A DNA stretch of 64,000 nucleotides from Armillaria gallica (taxonomy: Eukaryota > Basidiomycota > Agaricomycetes > Agaricales > Physalacriaceae). Numbering within the stretch: the stretch's first letter is position 1; every line of letters starts with the position of its first letter. The notes under the pieces are model-generated. The model made no database searches, was not told the origin of the DNA, and saw only the letters and a program-made list of their open reading frames with translations. Made by a program: the position numbers and the translations under genes. Location: positions 7,192,001 through 7,256,000 of the forward strand of contig JBANDB010000004.1 in assembly GCA_037576215.1 (NCBI GenBank), in the 5' to 3' direction. Below, piece by piece: positions 47,027-58,260 of the stretch.

Positions 47027-48042
47027 TGTGTAATGAGCGTGGATGGACGTCATAGATGGACGCGATAAGAACGTGATGGCAGGTCGTGTCTGGGATTTCA
47101 TTAGTTCGCTTATCGCCGGATAATAGCATCTCTTTCCTGGAAGGACGCGGAGGACGACAGGCGGCGCAAAGATCTGAGTCTCGAACGCCGACATTCAGGA
47201 CGCCAACACACCCCATGACGGTCTCCATCCCGCTACACCAACCACGCACCCACCTCCTCCACGATTCGGGATCCCGCTGGCTTTGCTCACGGAAGCTAGG
47301 TTGGTGGCAGCTCTAACGGTAAAAGGTTCGATGACTGGCCAGGCCAAAATACTAGTCGTTGATGTGTCCAGGTCTTCCTGGTACGTAGAAGGTGGGATAG
47401 GATTTTTTGGGAGTGTAGGTCGCCGGTTCTGTGGTCGACGTGGTGGACAAGGTGGGCATCGGAGTCTAGATAGTCTTCACTCGGCCCGGTAAATGCCGCC
47501 TCCATCTTACACTGCCACGAGTCACGACCATCATCGTCTATTGATCGTCTACTCTTCGTTCTATCGAGAAACATTTGTAGATAGGAAAATATTTGAGTTC
47601 CCCTCCGTAATCTGCCTCAAAGCCTTGAAATATCCCTGTACCCTACCTGTTGTTATTTCGTGACCTTCGACAGCCACAACGGATGGCACGCTTTTGGTAA
47701 AGCATTCCGCACTTCTGGTATCTGCAGCAAATCTCCGTTGTACCATTATGACTCTGGAATTACTCTCTCGGGCAGCATGTACCTGCGAACCGTGTTGTGG
47801 TTCTATGACTTCCTCAGACTGTAGGATAAATACGCACTCTATATCCGAGTATCCAAGCTCAGTTAGCGAAATCCCTTGCGTCTATAGCTCTTTGTGCTAA
47901 CCGTTCTTGGAATCGTAGGACAGGAATAATGTACCTCATTGCATGGATCGCTCCTTTAAACTCCGTTGGTTCCTCGGTACGCCTCATGAGGTAATCTATA
48001 AATTTGCAGGCAAACCCACGTAGGGCCTCATTCTGTCCCGTC
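47027..48042. repeat. Block C upstream region shared with block B
   Basis: From about 47440 (GTGGACAAGGTGGGCATC) to the hydrolase start it parallels 32905-33962 without the solo LTR. The part 47027-47440 has no counterpart in block B and no recognised gene; a minus-strand frame (46974-47249) may include more FPP synthase 5' sequence. Confidence 0.5.
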
Positions 48043-49273
48043 ATGCTGACGGTCCTTCAATGTGTTGAAGTCGTCGCCATCACCGCTGTTCTGCGTACGT
48101 CTCCCCCTGTCTCTCATTTGTCTCTCATCCTAAGTTTACACCTTCAGCATTTTACCTCCTCGGTCGACTAACAACATCATCTTTTACCACCGAGAGACGC
48201 AAAACCTGGTGCGCCGTCCGCACCCATGCACTATTTGAATTTGTGGCGGGAGACGTCGCGTACGTGAAGTTGATGCTATTGGGACCTACCCCGGATATGT
48301 ACGCCAAATGGACGACGAAGATTGGGCTGTCTCCTACCATTGAAGAGCTGCCTGACGGTGCAAAGCTCTTGTGGATGTAAGAAACGAGTAGACAAAGTCC
48401 TGCTATATGTCCATGGTGCGTATTTCTCCTGTTTTCTAAAGTCGCTAACCTTGACGATACCTAACAGGTGGCGCATACCTATTCAGCTGGGGACCATCAT
48501 TTATTCAATTCTTTCGACATCTTCAACTCGAGCTCGAGAAACGCGATATTAACATCAGTATCGCCATACTAGCTTATCGTACGTTCATTATTATTGTACT
48601 CCCTTGGTTCGTCAATCATAATACCGTCTCAGGACTAGTCCCCGACGCCGTATACCCTAGCCAGCTAATCGACGCCAACCAAGCTCTTGGTAATCTTCTT
48701 AGCGCCAGCGTAGACCCACATAGCCTCGTCCTCGTCGGCGACTCCGCAGGCGGAAATCTTCTCCTCCAAATCTTCTCTCATATTCTCCATCCTCATCCTA
48801 ATATCCCCGAATTTCCGAGGCCAAAAATTCCCTTTCTAGGCGCTCTCCTCAATTCACTTTGGGTTTGTCTTTCCGGCGACGAGTTGTTCAACGTCAACGG
48901 CCCCTACGACATCATCAGCGTACATACCTATCGCTCGTGGGGCAACACCGTATTGCAGCATGCGGACGCACAATTTGTGGATCCCGTAGGATTCGGCGCA
49001 CCGAAGAACTGGTTCAATGGTATTCATAAATTCCTGGGGAAGGTCCTCGTTACGTCCGGAGCGAAGGAGTGCATGCATACAGCGCATCAACAACTTGTCG
49101 AGGACTACATGAAGACCACTAATGCAGATGTGGAGTTTGTTGTCACGCGCGGTGCGAGGGGAGTACACGATGATATGCTATCCGATTTCGTTATACCGGG
49201 AGAGAAGGCGGAGAATTTGAGTCCGACCACTATAGTTATTGTAGATTGGTGTGCCAGATTATTTGGGCAGTGA
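48043..49273 (+). pseudogene. Alpha/beta-hydrolase (HSL-like), block C copy, frameshifted
   Basis: ATG 48043 is in the place used by the other copies. Exon 2 (TTERRKTWCAVRTHALFEF, KIGLSPTIEELPDGAKLLW) runs into a 2-bp deletion at about 48374 that creates an immediate TAA. The downstream half is open: GGAYLFSWGPSF, GDSAGGNLLLQ (about 48738), SWGNTVLQH, GVHDDM and LFGQ, ending at TGA 49271. Substitutions at usually conserved places (NSLWVC for ISPWVC, SVDPHSL for GVDPQNL) suggest relaxed selection. Confidence 0.85.
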
Positions 49274-49475
49274 AATGACTCGAATGCTGGTCTCTACGGT
49301 TCTCCAAGGAGCAGTTTTCGTGTTTTATATGCAAGCATGCATTTACCATCGATATGGATCAATGCATAGACATTGAGTCGCAGCGACAAGAAACGATCAA
49401 CACCACAAAATGCAAAAAATGTGACCTAATAATGAGGAGGACAAAAATTTATCACAACTCGACAATTCTTCGAAC

Positions 49476-49528
49476 AAGGTTTGAACCTGGTAGACATAAC
49501 ATAACCAATACGCCACGAGGGGGTTATA
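49476..49528 (-). repeat. tRNA-like relic
   Basis: Minus strand: box A TGGCGTATTGGTTA and box B CAGGTTCAAACCTTG at tRNA-like spacing. No acceptor stem. Confidence 0.45.
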
Positions 49529-51184
49529 TTATGTTTGCACCCAAGCCCCGAATGATTAGGCCGCCGCTGCGATAGGCGTGAGATACGTGTCTGCATCCTC
49601 CTACCCTTGACAAGTGCAGCGCGGGAACGAGCCACGAGCCTGCATCATCGTCTCTGATGTCCGCTGATCTCAGTTCCGATAATGCCATCGCGAGATCATC
49701 GAGTTTCGCTCCTAACCGCGGACTCGCTCATCCTTACGTCTGGCTCCGCCGGTTAGCAGGGTAAGAGACAAGTGTCCATTCAGTGCCCAAGTCCGAGCTT
49801 GTCCTGCAATCTCCGACTCATATACACACTTTTGACAACTCCGAAGCATCGACGTTTTATGGCAGGATGAATACGGCTTGGAGTGTAGAGTCGAGCAATG
49901 GCGGCAGAATCAGGACGTTATGCGATTTGCTATCGACAGAAAAGCCGCCTAACAAGGAAGATGTAAGTTGTACCTAGCGCTAATTTCAAAGGGAGTACGC
50001 CCAAGTACGCCTTGCAATTAAAGTGTAATTGTAGACACAAGGCTTTGTCTCCATACAGAAAGGCAGGCCAATCAGGGTCCATGGTTCACGTCATACGAGA
50101 CTTGACGAGCGTTCGGGGGGTAGGACGTCGAATGGGGCGTATTGTGGCTTTCGCGACTTCTGGAATCGAATTAATAGGCTTGTCTATCAGAGAAAAACAA
50201 AAAATGAGCCCTTGAACAACGGAAGAAATACGGAAAGCACACCTTAAGCAGGCATTATAATACTCACGGCGCGGTTAGCCTCGAACTCCAGCGAACAGAC
50301 CTTGACAGGTGGACTTAGCGGGGAAATTATTGATAACGAAACGGAAGCACATACTTGAGACAAATGGAACCTGTTTGAAACACGCAAGAGTGCAGAGAAT
50401 ATGGGCAGGAGCGAGAGTCGACGCGGGAGAGTGATGGTGGTCAAATGGAAAGCCGCGTCGAGGCTTACCGTGGTTATACTGTACAAAAATTATTGAAGTA
50501 CAGGTAGTGCGTGCAGCGGGATCTCCATTATACCAGGTACTCGTAACAATGCACCTAGTTGTTTCATTATCTCCAGGTACTTTCGGACATGGATGTAGGC
50601 CTACCAACACCTACGTCTAATATCTATTACTAATCGTCGCTTCACAGCTTGACTGTCGCAAATCGCTCGCAAGTAATTTAAGTAAAGGCTTGGGTAGATT
50701 CGGTGGGAGTGTTGGGTCCGGTCCGGTCCCTCCGCGACCACGTGTGCTCTAGGGCAGGTTTCGGAGGTTTTGCCGTAGTTTCCCGCTGTTCGTAGCTCAC
50801 CCTTGCACTATACCATCCATTTGCCTAGCGAACCCCGCGATACGGTGCCACCGGAAATTACCACAGCAAGTCCGTAGCTCGAATCAAGCTCGAATGAGCA
50901 AGGTTTGGGGCACAAATAAGCAAAGAGTTAAGTAATGGAGTCATTTGTGAAAGGACAGAAAAGGAGGAGACAAACAAGAAAAATTTGAAGATGTAAGGCT
51001 CGTCGCCTAGTACAAGCATATGGTCGCCCTTATGGCATCACACTATCCTACACGTTGAAATTCGAGCTGTAAATTGCAGAGCGTGTGTAGACACATGAAA
51101 TAAGATGTTGGTGAGCCATTGCATTTATGTTAAAGAGCACCTACAAGCCTCGTAAACGTGCATTTATCACTTGTAGCACTGTCA

Positions 51185-51325
51185 CATGAATACGGCCGTC
51201 AACGGCCGTATTATACGGTATCACTTGAAGGGCTCACGGCTTCGGTACGTATACCGTACACGGAAGCCGTACCACCATACAGTACGGTTACGGCGCGCAG
51301 CCTTAGTTACTACGGCACATCGATG
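51185..51325. repeat. Patch rich in TACGG/CCGTA words
   Basis: At least ten TACGG or CCGTA words in ~140 bp, several as near-palindromes (GTACGTATACCGTAC). The style matches the subterminal arrays of the hAT-like elements in this window and the words at 63830-63930, but no inverted ends or target duplication were found. Confidence 0.45.
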
Positions 51326-51481
51326 ATCGGTATTGTCTCCCTTTCATCGATTCATGCACGAACGACGGACGTATATCTCATGGACACCTTATTGTAGCAT
51401 TATATTTAGAACACTGGCATGTAGCCCAGTATTTAAGGCAAGCCTGTAGCGGTCTTGTTTATGTCATGATCTCTGATACTC

Positions 51482-53072
51482 ATGGCCCACTCCCTTCAGG
51501 AAGATCACGTGGCGAAAGGTCTCAACAGCGAGGAGAGCTCTCACAGTCACAGCGTTCAGCTTGATGCAGTGGCAGCAAGGAGGGTTTGGCTCAAGCTCGA
51601 CTTGTTTCTGCTGCCAGTCATGGGAATGTTCTATTTCTTGTCGGCCCTGGTACGTTTTTCATTATCTTTTTGGTTCCTTCGATCACTAAAGTCGCCACAG
51701 GACAGGGGGAACATCGGCAATGCGCGCATTGCAGGCCTTCAACATGATCTTCAAATGATGGACAAGCAGTATAGCATTGTTTTGACTGTCACATATGTCC
51801 CGTATATTCTTATAGAACTACCTTTAAATCTACTACTCCGAGTACGTCGATATGCATATTTCCAGCGTTCTCGAGCTTATTGCACCCACTCAGGTCATTG
51901 GACCCAACTATCTTCTTCCCACCTTAATGACCATCTGGGGCATTATCACCATCCTTCAAGGAGTGGTGACGAGCTATGGCGGCCTCCTCGCCTGTCGGTT
52001 CTTCCTCGGCGTCTTCGAAGGCGGTGTCTCCCCTGGTATGATATTGTACCTCACAAATTTCTACCCTCGTGCAAAGATGACCACCCGTATTGTCTCATTT
52101 TTCGCTTTTGCCTCGCTTTCAGAGGCGTTCTCAGGAATCCTCGCCTATGGCATTATACGCATGGACGGTGTAGGTGGGCGTGCAGGATGGCGGTGGATAT
52201 TCATCCTCGAGGGCGCGTTCACTGTCGCTTGGGGCCTTATGAGCTACTTTCTCATGCCTCGGAATGCTATGGCTGTGAGATTCTTGCGTCCAGCAGAACG
52301 CGAATATGTTGCCAGTCAGGTTGCTGACTCTGGAGGAGAGAGATTTGAGTGGAGAGAAGTGAGGAAGGCATTCCTCGCGCCGCACGTTTGGATCTTCAGT
52401 GTCGTATTCTTTTTTTCGGGTGCTCTTCTCTTTGGCTTGGCTTTGTACGTATTTCCCTTCCTGCTTTGTTGTCATCAGTGTCCTGACTCTATTATTCGTA
52501 GCTTTACCCCGTCGATTGTTCAGAGCTTGGGATACACTGCTGCTCGTGCACAGCTCATGAGTGTACCACCGTTTGCCGCCGCCTTTGCATTGTCACTGAC
52601 GAGTGCCTATCTATGCGATCGGCATCATATCCGCGGTATTGTTTGTGTCGCCTCCAACATCGCCGCATTGGTAGGATTCATCATATTCCTCACCTCGTCG
52701 TCAGCAAAGACCCAGTATGGCAGCCTCTTTCTGTCGATACCTGGCGTGTATACCTCCACCCCGACACTGTCGACATGGAACGCGATGAATTCGGCACCGC
52801 ACGTTCGTCGTGCGACGGCGATTGCCATTGCATTTATGATGTCAAACACAGGGGGGATTCTGTCCACATGGCTACTGGGGAGCTTGAGCACTGCGCCCAA
52901 GTATGTACTTGGAACGCGCGTAATGATAGCGTTCAGCGGTGGGATAGCTTTGGGGTCTGCACTGTGCTTAGGGTATTTCGTGTGGATGAATCAGAAGAAG
53001 AAGAAGATGCTGGGACAGGAGATTAAAGGGATGGATGGAGATTTGGCTCCGACATTTGTGTATCTATTGTGA
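51482..53072 (+). CDS. MFS transporter, anion:cation symporter (allantoate/nicotinate permease-like) family
   Basis: Four exons split by introns 51650-51700, 51842-51893 and 52445-52501 give an uninterrupted 476-residue protein, a normal length for the family. Motifs: FYFLSALDRGNIGNARIAGL in the first helix, VPYILIELPLNLLLR, ACRFFLGVFEGGVSPGMILYL (MFS signature after helix 4), GWRWIFILEGAFTVAWGL, and C-terminal helices to FVWMNQKKKK. Such proteins carry small carboxylates or vitamins inward with protons across the plasma membrane; the substrate cannot be told. It has normal CpG content and no lesions, unlike its neighbours. ATG 51482 is the first in frame. Confidence 0.93.
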
Positions 53073-54774
53073 TGGTAAATTATTCCATTAATTTATATAC
53101 TATAAGCGCTGATTGATGACCATCGACGTCGTTCAGATTGAAACCTGTATGTCCCCAACGATCTTTCTTCCAGGTGAGACACCTTACTGGTCGTAGCGTG
53201 AGATATACCGGTTAGAAATTTAGATGCTATTCAATAAATATCTATTTCTTGTTCTCATCGTGCGCACCACCCGTGGGGCGTAAGTGATCCCGAATATTAT
53301 CGATGCCCAAGTGTATCGTAAATGAGAGCACATGGCGCTAACTTCGGCTGAAATACTCATGTGGCCGCCGCTGCCCTGGCTCGTCGCTCCTGATTCGTAT
53401 GTGGTCCGCTCCGATACCTAATTTTGGGTCTAACTGTCTCCGAGGACAGGTCCGAAGCGTAGATCAAGGTGCTGTGAGGTCGTCGTTGTCGTTGGACACC
53501 ACTCTGATGAATGATTGCTAACTATCAGGATAAGCGGGACCGTAAGCAGCGTTCTGTAAACTGAGAAATGAAGCTGATCGTCGTGAGATTTATCCCGATC
53601 CTTACGACGGAGCTAATATCCTTGACTAAGGATAGTCTGCATCGAATATTCTTCGATGCAGGCATAAATTCAACTAGAAACGTTCCTGAGCTCAGTTCAA
53701 GATGTCAGAGAAACGATGAGTAAAGATACTCACCATATGTCTCGCGCATGTATTTCGTACAGAGAGCGGAGGATGGACAGTGTGATAGGCTAATACTTCT
53801 TCTGCGTCTGATGCAAACGGTAATTCCATCGCGTGGCATCAGGTCTCTTCTGCACGAGCGTATTGGATTATCAGGGGCTCGCACAGAAGAGTATAAGTCA
53901 TCAGGATGAGTCCGAGTATATGCACATTGGTTCTTGTCGTTCTCGTCTGGATCTGACCGACATCGCTGAGGTAGAATCAGGCCATTACATACTGTTCAGG
54001 AATCAGTTAACAGAAAAAAGCAGCCCAAGAAAGAGGAAGCACATTGAGATTGTAGCCGCACTAATATTCATAAGCGCCATCACTACAATGATACAAAGGA
54101 TCCGTACATATACTGTATAATTTCGACCAAGTGTTCAGTAACGCGTAACGGTGGCCCTTGAACTGAACACTTTTGTAAAGGTGTAACGGGTAACGGGGTC
54201 TCTGACTTGCCAGTGCACGACGAATATGGGAATTTTTCGCCGCTGCGCGGCCGGTATCAGCCTATATACAGCAGGTGGACCCTGTATGAACACTTTGCGA
54301 ACTGAACACTAGGTGTAACGCGTAACATGCTATGAACACTTGGTCGAAATTATACAGTACGGCCTTCGTACTGTAGATTCTAATCATCAATACTTCAATG
54401 CACAATATCGATATGTACCCTCCTACCCTTGACAACTGCAGCACGCGGCGAACGAACCACGAGCCTTGCATCACCGGCCATGATGTCCGTTGTCCTCAGG
54501 TCCAGATACATGTCATCGCGGGATCATCGTATTTCCCTCAAAACCGCGGGCTTGCTCAGGGGTCGTAACTTGGAATGGGAGTGTGCCTTGTAATTAAATC
54601 GCGATTGTGGATGAGTACAAAGCTTGACATCCATTTGTTCGATGTATAAAAACATATGGATGAGCTATCTACAAGAAAAAGAGGCATGGTTATCAATATT
54701 GTAGTCTTTCAAATATTCAAACCCTAGCGGTCGACGTAATGTACCCAGTACATCGTGAAGGGCATATTTTCAGA
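53073..54774. repeat. Intergenic; duplicate of 17.26-18.05 kb from about 53710
   Basis: The first 600 bp after the MFS gene hold nothing recognisable. From 53710 the sequence parallels block A downstream DNA (GAGTAAAGATACTCACCATATG; CCTCCTACCCTTGACAA) up to the F-box stop codon. It is interrupted by the MITE at 54113-54357. Confidence 0.55.
54113..54357. mobile_element. Tc1/mariner (pogo-type) MITE, 245 bp
   Basis: Perfect inverted ends of about 25 bp (starting CTGTATAATTTCGACC) flanked by TA (54111-54112, 54358-54359). The duplicated block at 17630 lacks it. GTAACGSGTAAC words recur just inside both ends. The ends resemble those of the MITE at 7001-7450 (CTGTA.WATTTCRACC...GTTCA). Confidence 0.88.
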
Positions 54775-56071
54775 CTACAACTGAATAACCGTGACGTCAT
54801 TTCCAGGCCAGGACCCAACGGCGACCCTCCCGAGATCCTCCTCATAATCCAACATAGTCCAGTTGTTCAGCGGGTTAGAGAATACATCACGAACGCGGAC
54901 CTCGGTGGTGGGGTTAAGCGGACCAGGTTATACGGCTGCGACGAGGGTTTCGCAGCCATCGTGGTTCTGTGGACGGATCCATACTGCGGTAGCACGTTTG
55001 CCGAGCACGAATCCGATGGTTAAGAAGGCTCTGCAACGATAAGGTATGTTGCTGGAGAGCTTTTGGGGAAAGGAAGACAGAGAGTAGAGTTTGACCGATG
55101 CACAGAGAGCGTTACTCTCGAAGGAAGGGAACGAGCACATGAGGATGGAGAGAGGATTGTTGAGTGCTGGGGTGGGTACGCTGACACCGTAGGCTCGGCT
55201 GAATGACTGGCTGGCAAGGGGAATATGGGTTTGCCCGTCAAGGAGGGGTGGGCGGGTGTAGAGACTGATTGACAAGACACGGACGACAAGGATGGTCGAA
55301 GGGGTAAAGACGACTTCTAAGCTGCGGTCGTGATGCGAACCGCCTCCTTCGTCGAGGTAGGCGGGCTCGTTGGTCTTCCAGTTGTAGATTACGGTCTTGG
55401 ACACATCGTCGTTGAGGGCCATGATGTCTCCGGTGAGGGCAACTGGGCGGAGGTTCATGTCGATGGTACGGATTTCGTGCAGGGTCCCGTTGTCGTCCAA
55501 ATTCAGGAGCACAATGTGAATACTGTATAAGCGATCAATCATCAGATACTACCAGTAGAGAACGTTTTTCTTACCTAAACATCCAGACTGCAATACTTGC
55601 CTCCGACTCTGGGTCAGCATTGATGGCCATCTCAGTGAATATCGCCCCTTTCGAGGACCGTTCAGAGCATTTATGGGAATGAGTGATATCCCAGATCGTC
55701 AGCACTGAGTATTCCTTCGATAGGGTTAGAAGCCAATTTTGTTGGCGTCTCGGGACGAAGCTGATTTCGGAAACAGGCGATCCGGTAGACATCGTGTCGA
55801 TTTTCGGGGGTGGAGGAGAGTCTGCGAGCCAACGAGGGCACATGGGTAGTCATTGGAGAGGATATCAAGCTTGAATGCGTTTGTCCATACGATGGGTAAC
55901 CTGGTGAGCGCGTTGAACCGTTTACACGTCTGCAATCTCAGTAATAAGATTAATCAACCCTGTAGAGCGAGGAAAGTCTCACCTGGCGGAGTATAAGGAT
56001 ATCTGGAACAGCCAGAAACGTGAAGTTGTAGATCAACACGTCGTCAGGCAAGCCATAGAGAGCGCTGTTCA
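54775..56071 (-). pseudogene. F-box/WD-like protein gene, copy 3, nearly complete but broken
   Basis: ATG 56071; exon 1 has the F-box GLPDDVLIYNFTFLAVPDIL followed by ILRQ and an intron; exon 2 TCKRFNALTRLPIVWTNAFK. A deletion of roughly 70 bp relative to copies 1 and 2 then shifts frame before RWLADSPPP. The WD-like part (ISFVPRRQQNWLLTLSKEY, TIWD) follows, then an intron, then a 200-residue C-terminal segment with HEIRTIDMNLRPVALTGD, ending VIQL at 54775. The shift before the WD-like part is the main lesion I see. It is likely an SCF adaptor by family. Confidence 0.7.
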
Positions 56072-56528
56072 TGGCTGTTTGAGTGCAACACCGTTACGAG
56101 CCGATGTAGCCGGTGACTAAGCGACTTTCGTTCCCACGTTCTGCTTCTTGCTTGGCACAAATCGTCGTAGAACACGCTTTGAAGTTGTGCTCCATTGATT
56201 TCAACTATCGCTTAACTCGACTATGGAAATAGTAGCTCCGATGAAGAATGCTTCGCTCTCCCGTGCGACTGCCAAAACATTGATGTTTCTTCGAGGAACC
56301 TAAGAAACTCTCGACGTCCAGCGCGAGGTCTGAGGTTGACCTAGCTTGTCAAATCAATGAGCAACAAAGGCCCATTCTCCTTTCATTATGGGACCTACTG
56401 TAACCTACATTTCTGTGAGGACAAGAAGAAGTAGACGATGCATCAGCCACCATCCCTCAATTTTGCGCATCTGCCTGATATGATATCTCGTCCGAATCGT
56501 ACTCCTGTGTGTTAATCGGGTTTAAAAC
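56072..56528. promoter_or_regulatory. F-box upstream region and transition to retroelement
   Basis: The first ~200 bp resembles 32202-32400 upstream of the F-box relic. From about 56450 the sequence probably belongs to the DIRS-like element (LNFAHLPDMISRPN), broken by a stop. Confidence 0.4.
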
Positions 56529-58055
56529 TTGTCCAAAAATCCAGGGTATCCTACCACCAATGACAACTCCTTTCGTCCTCTCAGAGATCATTCTCACGCG
56601 GATTTCATCAGATCACAGAGAGACACTGAAATAGACCTCGGGCGTTTCTCTCATTCTTTCGGATCAGATCTACTGCCTAGCATGCATTCTGTACCAATCG
56701 GCGTTGTCCCCAAACAACATTCAACAAAGCTTCGCTTCATTGTCGATCATTCCGCTGGAGATTTCTCACCAAATTCTATGATTCTGAAACACGAGGGACA
56801 TGTTTATTTTGATACTCTCAAGCATCTTGGGAGAGCTTTGATTCATGCACGGCGCAAACATGGCAGGGATGTCAAACTCGTCCTTTTCAAGTCTGATGTG
56901 TCACAGGCTTACCGTCGACTTCCTATGCATGTCCTCTGGCAAATACGTCAAGTCGTTACCATCGAAAATCAACATCACGTTGATCGCTGCAACAACTTTG
57001 GTAACCGGGGGGCTGGCCATATTTGGTGCACCTTCTTTGGCCTTGTACTATGGATCGCCACATTTGTCAAGTTGCTCACCGATATCTTTGGCTATGTCGA
57101 CGATAGTTTCTCATGGGAATTTGCTGATCGAGAAACTTGGTATGGTCCTTACCAGAAATATCTCCCAGCGAAGCAGACTGCACTTCTTACCTTGTTTGAC
57201 GAACTCGGAGTGCCGCACGAAGAAGGAAAGCAGCTGCATGGTTGTATTCTCACTATCATCGGATTCGATGTCGACCCAAACGTGATGACTATCACCATGC
57301 CTATCGCCTCCCGACTAGAACTCATCTCAGCAATCCGGAATTTTGAAGTTGTCGGATCGCGCCGCTCATTATGAGACTTTGAAAGCTTAGGTGGCTGGTG
57401 CAACTGGTCTTTCAATGCATACCCTTTACTCCGACCTGGTTTATCTACTCTTTATGCAAAGAAGCATGGAAAAACCCAGCCATTTCAACTCATTTGGATT
57501 AGCAAAGCTTTATGCCACGAGTTCCTTTGGATGGCTGAACATCTTGAACACATGCCAGGCATTCTCTTCTAAGATTCACTTGAGTGGGGTCCTCACCTCG
57601 CAGATATCTTGGTACAAACCGACGCCTCCTCTAAGGGTCTCAGTATTTGGATTCCGCAGTTTGCCGGTGGGTTCTATTCATACTTTACGATGCCATCAGA
57701 AGAAGGAATATTTTTCAGTGAAGCGCTAGCCGTCGTCTCCGCGCTTCTGATGACACTACTTTTATCTTTCAAACCTCATCATATTCTCATCTACACCGAC
57801 AACATGAACACAGTTGACATTTTCAACTCCTTACATGCCAAACCCTTCTATAATTTGCTCCTCATCACAGTTGTGGATGCATTGATTACCTACAAAGCTC
57901 AACTTCGTGTCTTACATATCCCCAGATCCCAGAACACAATCGCAGATGCTTTATCCCACGATAACCATGACTTTGTTCTTGGTGAGCATCCCCAAGCCAA
58001 ACTGCTCAAGTTCAGCCCCCCGCAGTTGATGTCTGGGTCAGATAATGTCAAATAA
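56529..58055 (+). pseudogene. DIRS/Ngaro-like reverse transcriptase and RNase H, decayed
   Basis: RT blocks: SVPIGVVPKQHSTKLRFIVD, LFKSDVSQAYRRLPMH (first catalytic Asp), FGYVDDSFSWEF (paired Asp), and LTIIGFDVDPNVMTITMP. After a TGA (about 57373, where relatives read Arg) come GGWCNWSFNAYPLLRPGLS and an RNase H part (QTDASSKGLSIW, FFSEALAVVSAL, IYTDNMNTVDIF) ending IADALSH and TAA 58053. This is the form found in basidiomycete tyrosine-recombinase retroelements. No tyrosine recombinase ORF follows, and the open frame has no ATG at its 5' end, so the copy is partial. Confidence 0.75.
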
Positions 58056-58205
58056 TCTTGTCGGAATTACCGGTTCATACCCCGGTCAAGACTTGAAACT
58101 CGCTGAGTAATGACTGCGCGCTTCCATCGTCATCCTTCCTCATTCTCTCTTTCCTTAATTCACAACACTCAATTCATACATTTTTCTCTAGCCTTTTACT
58201 GTACT

Positions 58206-58260
58206 CGCGCAATAATCACTCACACTCGGGCCCTGTCGCTGATCTCAGGGCAGGGTCGCT
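58206..58260. repeat. Direct repeat X, copy 1
   Basis: The unit runs from GCGCAATAATCACTCACACT through GGGCCCTGTCGCTGATCT to CAGGGCAGGGTCGC. It contains a GCCCTG/CAGGGC hairpin. A second copy is at 63426-63481 with a few changes. Confidence 0.75.

Larger units (their letters stand above)
49274..51481. other. No confident gene; TACGG-rich patch near the 3' end
   Basis: It holds a tRNA-like relic (49476) and scattered frames. A minus-strand set of pieces around 50275-50610 could be a small spliced gene (TRCIVTSTWYNGDPAA, MCFRFVINNF), but no family is recognised. A TATA-like TATTTAAGG at about 51429 lies ~50 bp ahead of the MFS start and may be its promoter. Confidence 0.4.

Noticed and set aside
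6746..49528. Functional tRNA genes at the box A/box B sites
   Set aside because: None has a pairing acceptor stem or a normal anticodon arm, so I list them as relics only.
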